A stretch of 5,286 bases of DNA. Source: Gammaproteobacteria bacterium (GTDB taxonomy: Bacteria; Pseudomonadota; Gammaproteobacteria; Pseudomonadales; Azotimanducaceae). A model generated the notes under the pieces. The model worked only from the letters and a program-made list of their open reading frames with translations. It made no database searches and was not told the origin of the DNA. The translations under genes and the position numbers were made by a program. Shown in pieces: positions 1 to 5,286 of this stretch (positions are counted from its first letter, which is position 1; each line of letters starts with the position of its first letter). The stretch covers positions 5,431-10,716 of the forward strand of contig PBTJ01000103.1 of assembly GCA_002726925.1 (NCBI GenBank), in the 5' to 3' direction.

Positions 1-1217
1 AGTGCCAACGCCAGATGGCTGCTGGCGTCCTGAAATGCAGATGAGTTGATGACTTCGCGCAGCTGCACCATCTCGCGATGCTCATTCGGTATTTCGATAC
101 CAACATAGGGTTTGCCGGGAATCACCTCCACGATCCGCACGCTGATCACGGCAAGCGAACGCGCCAAGTCCTTAGCCAGCCCGCTGATCTTCTGCACTTT
201 CACACCCGCAGCAGGCTGAATTTCAAAGCGTGTTATCACGGGACCGGGCAGCACCGATACGACCACGGCTTCAACATTAAAATCCGCCAGCTTCAGTTCA
301 AGTTGCTTCGACATCGCCTCAAGGGCATCTGCACTGTAACCACGGCTGCTGTCTCCCGCTGGCTGATCAAGCAAATCCACATCGGGAAGCTCGTTCACAC
401 TTTGACTATCGAAGAGCCGTTTTTGCTGAGTTTTACCTGTTGGCTTACGCTCTGTGGCGACGGGCAGTATTTCTAGCGAACTGCTTTGCGGTGCTACTGG
501 TGAACCAGCGGCTTGCTGTTTGCTCTCAAGAGTCGCGGCCAATTCTGCTTTGCGCTTTTGCGCCGTCTCGGGTTCCAACTTGGACTGTCGACGCCGCTCC
601 AATGCGGCGAGGCGCCGATCATTGAGGCGGTCGTAAAGCTGACTTGCCCGATGCCAAAGATACGTTAAGCCGCGGCCAATGTTCTCGGTGATTTCCAACC
701 ATGAAAAGCCAACCGCCGCTTGCGCACCGATCAATGCACCGGCAGCGCAAAGCACGGTTAATCCCACTGTGCCGAATACTTCAGCGCCAGTGGCACCCAA
801 TGCCTGGCCGAACATACCTCCAGAGCCGGAAGGCAGTGAGGTACCACTAGCATTGTGCAGATACATAAGAACGCAGGCGCATAAAAACGAGGCTATCCAG
901 CCGCTGGCGCGCACGCCAAGAACCAGTGCACTGGTTTTAACTGCGCTCATGCGCAGGAGTCTCAATGCCCAGTAAATCAGGCCCAGGGGCAGCAGGTAGG
1001 CCACCCAACCGAACAAAAATAACAGGATATCCGCAAGGTAGGCGCCGCTGACGCCAACGAGGTTATCAATGCTGGTGTTGCCACCAGTATAAGTGAAAGA
1101 AGGATCCTCAGGAGAGTAGGAGCCTATAGCCAAAAGCAGAAAGCAGGCCAAGGTGCCGATGAGCACCAAAAACATTTCACGCAGCGGCAGGGAGCGGTTA
1201 GTAGCTGGCGACGTCAC
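1..1217 (-). CDS. ftsK: DNA translocase FtsK, N-terminal part (3' end outside window)
   Basis: FtsK anchors at the division septum through its membrane domain and pumps chromosomal DNA to clear the closing septum and resolve dimers at dif. About 405 residues are visible. There are four hydrophobic segments at roughly residues 14-34, 58-86, 95-120 and 146-172, then a charged Q/K/R/E-rich linker at about 175-275. The conserved LPDVDLLD stretch (277-284) opens the motor region, followed by alpha-domain motifs PGPVITRFEIQPAAGVKV (324-341), KDLARSLAV and GKPYVGIEIPNEHREMV (368-384). The window ends before the Walker A motif. The chosen start is GTG at 1215-1217, with GAGGA (1225-1229) 7 nt upstream; this leaves a short cytoplasmic N-terminus before helix 1. 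An in-frame GTG at 1251-1253 is possible but has no clear ribosome site. The linker is far shorter than that of E. coli FtsK, as in Pseudomonas-type proteins. Identification is firm; the exact start is less so. Confidence 0.96.
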   Translation of the reverse strand, partial: MTSPATNRSLPLREMFLVLIGTLACFLLLAIGSYSPEDPSFTYTGGNTSIDNLVGVSGAYLADILLFLFGWVAYLLPLGLIYWALRLLRMSAVKTSALVLGVRASGWIASFLCACVLMYLHNASGTSLPSGSGGMFGQALGATGAEVFGTVGLTVLCAAGALIGAQAAVGFSWLEITENIGRGLTYLWHRASQLYDRLNDRRLAALERRRQSKLEPETAQKRKAELAATLESKQQAAGSPVAPQSSSLEILPVATERKPTGKTQQKRLFDSQSVNELPDVDLLDQPAGDSSRGYSADALEAMSKQLELKLADFNVEAVVVSVLPGPVITRFEIQPAAGVKVQKISGLAKDLARSLAVISVRIVEVIPGKPYVGIEIPNEHREMVQLREVINSSAFQDASSHLALA

Positions 1218-1224
1218 ATCAGTA

Positions 1225-1229
1225 TCCTC
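1225..1229 (-). promoter_or_regulatory. Ribosome binding site of ftsK
   Basis: The minus strand reads GAGGA seven bases before the GTG at 1215-1217. It is the best Shine-Dalgarno match near the 5' end of ftsK. It decides the start in favour of this GTG over the in-frame upstream GTG at 1251-1253, which lacks such a motif. Confidence 0.6.
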
Positions 1230-1242
1230 AACGGTAGACGAA

Positions 1243-1271
1243 AGTGTACGCACTCGCCGTTTTTGGCACAA
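1243..1271 (-). promoter_or_regulatory. Candidate sigma70-type promoter for ftsK
   Basis: On the minus strand a -35-like TTGTGC (1266-1271; 3 of 6 consensus bases) is followed after exactly 17 nt by a -10-like TACACT (1243-1248; 4 of 6). Transcription would begin near 1236, just ahead of the GAGGA ribosome site and about 20 nt before the GTG start. The spacing is ideal but the hexamers are weak, so this is an inference. I see no LexA-type CTGT-N8-ACAG operator in this gap, although E. coli ftsK has an SOS-responsive promoter. Confidence 0.3.
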
Positions 1272-1281
1272 ATAGGCACAA
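1265..1281. repeat. Two direct GGCACAA repeats, 10-bp period
   Basis: GGCACAA occurs at 1265-1271 and again at 1275-1281, separated by ATA, so the copies lie one helical turn apart on the same DNA face. They sit in the divergent ftsK / PA4642-like intergenic region, and the left copy covers the candidate -35 element of ftsK. This is the geometry of a two-site operator, but chance duplication cannot be excluded. No regulator is recognised. Confidence 0.5.
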
Positions 1282-1346
1282 TGGCGCGAGCCCGTCGCGG
1301 CACACCGCCACGTCGTTACCCGCCATCATAAAAATGGATAAGCGCC

Positions 1347-1625
1347 ATGCGTGCAGACAAGACAAAAGTCATTAACGAAATTTGGGATGACGCCCGCATC
1401 GACAGTTTTTTGCACAAAGAACCCTTGGGCGGTGAGCCCGCTGAGTTCAGTCAGTTACTGCATGCTTATCGCAGCATGCGCGTCAGCGACTTCGAAATAT
1501 TTCTACAGCGCTTTAAACTCAAAGGTGGTGATATCAATGCCGCGAACAAGGCTGGGCAAAGTCTGCGAGACATCGTTGCAGGCCATCCAAAATCGGCTGA
1601 CTTCTTAGCTCTACTGGAACGATGA
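1347..1625 (+). CDS. Small PA4642-family protein of unknown function
   Basis: The product is a 92-residue soluble protein with no signal peptide or membrane segment. Its opening MRADKTKVINEIWDD, the middle LLHAYRSMRVSDFEIFLQRF (residues 37-56) and the ending resemble, from memory, the small conserved hypothetical protein PA4642 of Pseudomonas, which also starts MRxDKxxVI and has an AYRxxRxxDFExFL core. Residues 62-90 (DINAANKAGQSLRDIV, then FLALLE) look like a single degenerate ankyrin repeat: D-x-N-A, G-x-S-L, then a second helix. That suggests a protein-binding helical module, but this is inference. The ATG at 1347 has only a weak GGATAAG upstream. The gene ends 9 nt before the GTG of aat and is probably cotranscribed with it. 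The gene is real with good confidence; the family name is moderately sure and the function is unknown. Confidence 0.75.
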   Translation: MRADKTKVINEIWDDARIDSFLHKEPLGGEPAEFSQLLHAYRSMRVSDFEIFLQRFKLKGGDINAANKAGQSLRDIVAGHPKSADFLALLER

Positions 1626-1634
1626 TCTACAGCA

Positions 1635-2360
1635 GTGCCGTCCCTTGCTTACCTACGCCCTGACAAAGTTGGCTTCCCTGACCCCGAACTTGCTCTAGCA
1701 GAACCGGAAGGCTTAGTGGCTGCTGGCGGCAACCTGACGCCTGAGTGGCTCGTCGAGGCCTACGCCTTGGGCATTTTTCCGTGGTTCGAGCGTGATGAAG
1801 GCCCCATTTATTGGTGGAGTCCTGCTGAGCGGGCTGTGATGAAACCAGGCACCATGCGCGTAACACGCAGTCTGTCTAAGCGGATTCGTAATGCTGGGTT
1901 TAGCGTGTCGTTTGACGACTGTTTCGACTCGGTGATCGAGGCCTGCGCTCGGTCTAGAGACGCGTCCTTTGGAACATGGATAACACCCAAAATGCAGGCT
2001 GCTTACTGCGAACTCCATCGCTGCGGGATCGCCCACAGTGTCGAGGTCTGGCACGCAGAAGACCTCGTTGGCGGGCTGTATGGTGTTTCTCTAGGCAGCA
2101 TGTTTTTTGGCGAGTCGATGTTCTCGACACAAGCCGATGCCTCCAAGATCGCTTTCTACCACTTGGAGCAACGACTGCAGGCCTGGGACTTCACCTTGCT
2201 CGATTGCCAGATGATGACTCCGCATCTTGCTTCCTTAGGCGTCGCGCCGATGGTTCGCGCAGATTTTTTGGCGCTACTTCAGCGCAACGACCTGAGCCGG
2301 ACACGACTGGGTCGCTGGCGACTGGATGATCTTGCTGTAACGCCACAGGGCAGCTGCTGA
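1635..2360 (+). CDS. aat: Leucyl/phenylalanyl-tRNA--protein transferase
   Basis: This cytoplasmic enzyme transfers Leu or Phe from aminoacyl-tRNA to proteins with N-terminal Lys or Arg, making them substrates for ClpS-ClpAP. The 241-residue product is close to the usual size (E. coli 234). Family motifs appear in order: GLVAAGGNL (26-34), GIFPWF (46-51), WWSP (60-63), GTWIT (113-117), HSVEVW (134-139), LVGGLYGVSLG (144-154), GESMFS (159-164), LLDCQ (188-192) and HLASLG (197-202). In LLDCQ, D190 and Q192 correspond to the E. coli catalytic Asp186/Gln188 pair; E160 matches the conserved Glu of GESMFS. The start is GTG at 1635: the next in-frame upstream codons lead to a stop at 1623-1625, and no better start lies before the first conserved block. 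No good Shine-Dalgarno precedes it, so translation probably depends on coupling to the gene ending 9 nt upstream. It overlaps bpt by 1 nt. Confidence 0.97.
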   Translation: MPSLAYLRPDKVGFPDPELALAEPEGLVAAGGNLTPEWLVEAYALGIFPWFERDEGPIYWWSPAERAVMKPGTMRVTRSLSKRIRNAGFSVSFDDCFDSVIEACARSRDASFGTWITPKMQAAYCELHRCGIAHSVEVWHAEDLVGGLYGVSLGSMFFGESMFSTQADASKIAFYHLEQRLQAWDFTLLDCQMMTPHLASLGVAPMVRADFLALLQRNDLSRTRLGRWRLDDLAVTPQGSC

Positions 2361-3091
2361 TGAGTTCTGATACAGACTCAGATACCGAACAAGAAGCGCC
2401 GCTGGATTTCTATCTAACGCCAGCACACCCATGCTCTTACTTGGACCGCAGCGACGCGCAAACCCTATTTGCTGATCCTCGGCGCATCATCACCAGTTCC
2501 AGTTACCAGCGATTATCGGACTTCGGGTTCAGGCGCAGCGGTGGCCATTTGTACCGGCCGCGCTGCAATCATTGCCAGGCCTGTATTGCGGTTCGGGTAC
2601 CCGTGAGTCAATTCCATGCAACCCGAGGCCAGAAGCGCAACCGGCGCCGCAACGATGATCTGCGCGTCGCGGTAGAGCCAGCCAGATTCACCCAACGTCA
2701 CTATCACCTCTATGAGCGCTATATCAGCCTGCGACATACCGATGGCGATATGTATCCGCCGAGCGAGGATCAGTATCGATCATTCCTGCTGTCCGCGTGG
2801 GCCAATACGTCATTTATCTGCACTTATGAGGGACAGCGACTGTTGAGCGTTGCGGTAACAGATCAATTGGAAGATGGCCTGTCGGCGGTGTACACATTCT
2901 TCGAACCAAACGCGCAGCGCCGCGGACTGGGGGTTTTCAGTATCCTGCAGCAGATCGAGGTATGTCGCTCGCTCGGTTTGTCATATGTCTATCTTGGCTA
3001 TTGGATTAAGGAATCACCGAAAATGTCGTACAAAAGCCAATACCGACCGCTGCAAATGTACATTGATGGGCGCTGGCTGACCCTCACGTAA
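2360..3091 (+). CDS. bpt: Aspartate/glutamate leucyltransferase (Bpt)
   Basis: Bpt transfers Leu from leucyl-tRNA to proteins with N-terminal Asp or Glu, marking them for ClpS-ClpAP; it is related to eukaryotic ATE1 arginyltransferase. The 243-residue product is near the family length (about 235-250). Visible hallmarks are PCSYL with C25, [16 protein letters not shown] (54-69), the cysteine cluster C69/C72/C75 in [16 protein letters not shown] (91-98), [11 protein letters not shown] (125-135), [19 protein letters not shown] (163-181), [10 protein letters not shown] (187-196) and [20 protein letters not shown] (211-230). The C-terminal half has a GNAT-like fold in this family. The ATG overlaps the aat stop as TGATG, with AGGG at 2347-2350 nine nt upstream, so the two writer enzymes are translationally coupled. 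The first ten residues are a short acidic tail ahead of the conserved region. Older databases label such proteins as arginyl-tRNA-protein transferase (ate); the bacterial motif set favours Bpt specificity. Confidence 0.95.
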   Translation: MSSDTDSDTEQEAPLDFYLTPAHPCSYLDRSDAQTLFADPRRIITSSSYQRLSDFGFRRSGGHLYRPRCNHCQACIAVRVPVSQFHATRGQKRNRRRNDDLRVAVEPARFTQRHYHLYERYISLRHTDGDMYPPSEDQYRSFLLSAWANTSFICTYEGQRLLSVAVTDQLEDGLSAVYTFFEPNAQRRGLGVFSILQQIEVCRSLGLSYVYLGYWIKESPKMSYKSQYRPLQMYIDGRWLTLT

Positions 3092-3093
3092 TT

Positions 3094-3114
3094 GCCTGCA
3101 GTAAGGAAGCAGGC
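3094..3114 (+). other. Stem-loop just after bpt
   Basis: GCCTGC (3094-3099) and GCAGGC (3109-3114) form a perfect 6-bp GC-rich stem with a 9-nt loop, beginning 2 nt after the bpt stop codon. It is followed by a C-rich run rather than a T tract, so it is not a standard intrinsic terminator. It may stabilise the 3' end of the bpt message or cause partial attenuation before infA. The structure is seen directly; the role is inferred. Confidence 0.45.
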
Positions 3115-3180
3115 GCCCCCCTTCAATTTACGCCGCCCTTCTGGCACCATCGCGCTCCTCAAAAACACGCAAGAGGCCGC

Positions 3181-3396
3181 ATGGCGAAAGAAGAACAGAT
3201 CGAAATGGACGGTACCATTATCGATACCCTGCCCAACACGATGTTTCGCGTCGAGCTAGAGAACGGACATACCGTCACTGCTCATATCTCTGGAAAGATG
3301 CGCAAGAACTACATTCGAATCCTGACCGGTGACAAGGTCAAAGTAGAGCTGACTCCCTATGACTTGAGTAAGGGGCGCATTACATTTCGTATGTAG
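3181..3396 (+). CDS. infA: Translation initiation factor IF-1
   Basis: IF-1 binds the A site of the 30S subunit and works with IF-2 and IF-3 in start-site selection and initiation. The product is 71 residues, a single S1/OB-fold domain and near-identical to other gammaproteobacterial IF-1 proteins: IEMDGTI at 7-13, then [14 protein letters not shown] (17-30), [20 protein letters not shown] (33-52) and [16 protein letters not shown] (55-70). The start ATG has AAGAGG (3171-3176) 4 nt upstream. The C-terminus ends FRM rather than the FRSR or YRAR usual in relatives, one residue shorter and without the last arginine. The gene lies 89 nt after bpt on the same strand, so it may have its own promoter; I find no convincing one in that gap. 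A stem-loop follows at 3426-3446. Confidence 0.98.
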   Translation: MAKEEQIEMDGTIIDTLPNTMFRVELENGHTVTAHISGKMRKNYIRILTGDKVKVELTPYDLSKGRITFRM

Positions 3397-3425
3397 GTAA
3401 TCCCAAACACAGGCCTCTTTCGGTC

Positions 3426-3447
3426 AAAGCGCTTTTTTGGCGCTTTT
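3426..3447 (+). terminator. Intrinsic terminator after infA, shared with converging clpA
   Basis: AAAGCGC (3426-3432) and GCGCTTT (3440-3446) form a perfect 7-bp stem around a 7-nt T-rich loop, followed by one further T. On the plus strand the right arm supplies a short U run after the GCGC core. On the minus strand the same structure ends in TTTGACC, a weaker U run, so it suits infA better than clpA. It lies 30 nt past the infA stop and 49 nt past the clpA stop, in the only gap between the convergent genes. No second, clpA-specific terminator is evident. Confidence 0.65.
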
Positions 3448-3495
3448 GTTCGCATCAGCATTAAACGGCCGGAGAGACCCCTGAAATCTCGACAA

Positions 3496-5286
3496 CTAGG
3501 CTTCCGCGGCCGACAGCACCTCGATACTTAGCTCATTATCCTCAATACCTACCCGAACGGTGCCGCCTGAGATAAGGTCACCGAACAATAGGTCTTCAGC
3601 CAACTGACGCTTGATTTTCTCTTGAATCAACCGCTGCATGGGCCGAGCACCCATTTTCTCGTCGTAGCCTTCACGCGCTAGCCACTCACGGGCTTCTTCG
3701 TCGACCTCCAGAGTAACCCGCTTCTCGTCTAGCTGTGCCTGCAGTTCGGTCAAGAACTTGTCGACAACGGTCTTCACGACTTCGATGTTCAACGCACTGA
3801 ACTGCACAATCGCATCAAGGCGGTTTCTAAATTCAGGCGTGAACATGCGCCGAATCACTTCCATGCCGTCGCTGGTGTTGTCTTGTTCCGCAAATCCTAT
3901 GGATGGGCGCCCCATCTCATGCGCTCCGGCGTTCGTGGTCATGATCAAGACCACGTTACGAAAATCCGCCTTGCGGCCGTTGTTGTCAGTCAGGGTGCCG
4001 TGATCCATTACCTGTAACAGAAGGTTGAAGACCTCTGGGTGGGCCTTCTCGATTTCATCTAACAACACAATTGAGTGCGGATGCTTTGTTACCGCCTCGG
4101 TGAGTAGCCCGCCTTGATCGAACCCAACATACCCCGGCGGTGCCCCAATCAGGCGCGAGACCGTGTGACGCTCCATATATTCGGACATATCGTAGCGCAG
4201 CAGTTCTACGCCCATACTATGCGCCAGCTGTTTCGAAACCTCTGTCTTACCAACGCCCGTTGGACCTGCAAATAGGAAGGAGCCGATTGGTTTTTCGCCG
4301 CTCTTCAAACCAGCGCGAGACAATTTAATGGCGGAAGACAATTGTTCAATAGCTTCGTCCTGGCCAAAGACGGCCATTTTCAGATTGCCCTCTAAATCTC
4401 GCAAAGACGCTTTGTCCGAAGAAGTCACCTGCGACGATGGAATACGCGCAATCTTGGCGACCACTTGCTCCACATCCGCTGGACCAATGCTCTTTTTGCG
4501 CTTGCTAGGGGGCTGCAATTGCTGAGCTGCCCCGGCTTCGTCGACCACATCGATGGCCTTATCGGGCATAAACCGGTCATTGATGTATTTGGCCGCTAAC
4601 TCCGACGCGGTTCTTAGGGCTTTGTCGGTGTATCGCAAATTGTAGTGCTCTTCAAAACGCGACTTCAGACCTTTCAAAATACGATAAGTATCGTCGACGT
4701 CAGGCTCTAAGACGTCGATTTTTTGAAAACGACGCGACAGCGCACGGTCTTTGTCGAATATGCCGCGATACTCTTGGTAGGTTGTTGAACCCATGCAGCG
4801 CATCTGCCCAGAGGTGAGCAAGGGTTTGAGCAGATTGGAGGCATCCATTACCCCGCCGGATGCCGCACCGGCCCCAATGATGGTATGAATCTCGTCAATA
4901 AAAAGAATCGACCCTTCGGTTTCCTTAAGCTCGGCCAATACTGCTTTGAAGCGTTTTTCGAAGTCACCACGATATTTGGTGCCAGCAACCAGCGCGCCTA
5001 AATCAAGAGAGTAAATGGTGCTGCCCGCCACCACTTCTGGCACCTTTTCGTCGACGATGCGTTTTGCCAAACCCTCCGCAATCGCCGTTTTACCAACGCC
5101 GGACTCACCTACCAGCAGTGGATTATTTTTGCGTCGACGACAAATGATTTGAATAACGCGCTCGAGTTCTTCGGCACGACCGACTAAGGGATCTATCCGC
5201 CCTGCTCTGGCCTCTTCGTTGAGATCCGTTGCATAGAGCTGCAGTGCCTTGGGACCTGCCTCGCCGGGCTCGTCACCGCCGTCGCC
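3496..5286 (-). CDS. clpA: ATP-dependent Clp protease ATP-binding subunit ClpA, lacking only the N-terminal region outside the window
   Basis: ClpA is the hexameric AAA+ unfoldase that feeds ClpP and, through ClpS, degrades N-degron proteins. The 596 visible C-terminal residues, counted from the window edge, begin in a Gly/Asp/Glu-rich linker; about 150 residues (N-domain) should lie beyond 5286. D1 shows GESGVGKT (Walker A, 60-67), pore-loop KYRG (104-107), ILFIDE (Walker B, 127-132), GSTT (sensor 1, 166-169) and arginine-finger RRF (185-187). D2 shows GPTGVGKT (341-348), GYVG pore loop (385-388), IVLLDE (406-411), the ClpP-docking IGF tripeptide (463-465) and GARP sensor 2 (546-549). ClpB is excluded by the absence of a coiled-coil M-domain between D1 and D2 and by the IGF loop; ClpX has only one AAA+ module. 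All ATPase residues are present, so the enzyme should be active. It converges on infA; clpS would be expected upstream, beyond 5286. Confidence 0.97.
   Translation of the reverse strand, partial: GDGGDEPGEAGPKALQLYATDLNEEARAGRIDPLVGRAEELERVIQIICRRRKNNPLLVGESGVGKTAIAEGLAKRIVDEKVPEVVAGSTIYSLDLGALVAGTKYRGDFEKRFKAVLAELKETEGSILFIDEIHTIIGAGAASGGVMDASNLLKPLLTSGQMRCMGSTTYQEYRGIFDKDRALSRRFQKIDVLEPDVDDTYRILKGLKSRFEEHYNLRYTDKALRTASELAAKYINDRFMPDKAIDVVDEAGAAQQLQPPSKRKKSIGPADVEQVVAKIARIPSSQVTSSDKASLRDLEGNLKMAVFGQDEAIEQLSSAIKLSRAGLKSGEKPIGSFLFAGPTGVGKTEVSKQLAHSMGVELLRYDMSEYMERHTVSRLIGAPPGYVGFDQGGLLTEAVTKHPHSIVLLDEIEKAHPEVFNLLLQVMDHGTLTDNNGRKADFRNVVLIMTTNAGAHEMGRPSIGFAEQDNTSDGMEVIRRMFTPEFRNRLDAIVQFSALNIEVVKTVVDKFLTELQAQLDEKRVTLEVDEEAREWLAREGYDEKMGARPMQRLIQEKIKRQLAEDLLFGDLISGGTVRVGIEDNELSIEVLSAAEA

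Larger units (their letters stand above)
1218..1346. other. Divergent intergenic region between ftsK and the PA4642-like gene
   Basis: This 129-bp gap separates the diverging 5' ends of ftsK (minus) and the small gene at 1347 (plus). Besides the candidate ftsK promoter and the repeat pair, it holds small GC-rich inverted repeats: CGCGA at 1285-1289 with TCGCG at 1295-1299, and GCGG at 1297-1300 with CCGC at 1305-1308. A plus-strand promoter must lie in or near this gap if the rightward genes are transcribed from here. I find only a weak -10-like CATAAA at 1327-1332, with no good -35 and too close to the start codon to be convincing. Confidence 0.6.

Noticed and set aside
78..476. Plus-strand open frame of 132 codons
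   Set aside because: It lies wholly antisense to the FtsK linker and alpha-domain coding sequence, has no recognisable motif and has no ribosome site; it is a shadow.
679..975. Plus-strand open frame of 98 codons
   Set aside because: It is antisense to the FtsK transmembrane segments; its Pro/Ala/Thr-rich composition is the mirror of hydrophobic codons on the real strand.
1218..1346. LexA box for SOS control of ftsK
   Set aside because: No CTGT-N8-ACAG-like sequence is present in the gap.
1713..2054. Minus-strand open frame of 113 codons
   Set aside because: It is antisense to the well-conserved aat gene and resembles no protein I know.
1976..2329. Plus-strand open frame of 117 codons
   Set aside because: It is an alternative frame of aat; the aat frame carries every family motif through this stretch.
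3397..3495. Possible tRNA gene near infA, as E. coli has serW in this neighbourhood
   Set aside because: No cloverleaf, T-loop GTTCGA-type motif in context or CCA end is visible; the gap holds only the stem-loop.
3496..5070. Treating the TTG-initiated 524-codon frame as the complete clpA gene
   Set aside because: The same frame stays open to the window edge and encodes the D1 Walker A motif and linker upstream, so the start is outside the window.

Overview
The window is an ordinary chromosomal stretch from a gammaproteobacterium. All six protein genes read cleanly in frame over their visible length. The nearest resemblance from memory is to Pseudomonas and its relatives: a PA4642-type small protein, a Bpt-type leucyl-transferase next to aat, and the order ftsK - aat - bpt - infA - clpA. 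The exact genus cannot be told from this sequence. I see no mobile element, CRISPR array, rRNA or tRNA.

Layout. Positions 1-1217 (minus strand) hold the N-terminal third to half of the septal DNA translocase FtsK, running off the left edge before its motor. Positions 1218-1346 are a divergent intergenic region with a candidate ftsK promoter and two GGCACAA repeats spaced exactly 10 bp apart. A tight plus-strand cluster follows: a small PA4642-family protein (1347-1625), aat (1635-2360) and bpt (2360-3091), with a 9-nt gap and then a 1-nt overlap. After an 89-nt gap containing a hairpin comes infA (3181-3396), encoding initiation factor IF-1. A stem-loop at 3426-3446 lies between infA and the converging clpA (3496-5286, minus strand), whose N-terminal domain lies beyond the right edge.

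How the genes fit together. Aat adds Leu/Phe to proteins with N-terminal Lys or Arg, and Bpt adds Leu to proteins with N-terminal Asp or Glu. Both create primary bacterial N-degrons. ClpA, with the adaptor ClpS (not visible, often adjacent to clpA), unfolds such proteins for ClpP. The window therefore carries both degron-writing enzymes and the unfoldase of the Leu/N-degron pathway, with infA between them. FtsK is a cell-division neighbour without a direct role in that pathway.

No undescribed system is evident. The points most worth a second look are the small PA4642-like gene between ftsK and aat, where Pseudomonas has trxB, and the repeat pair in the divergent promoter region.
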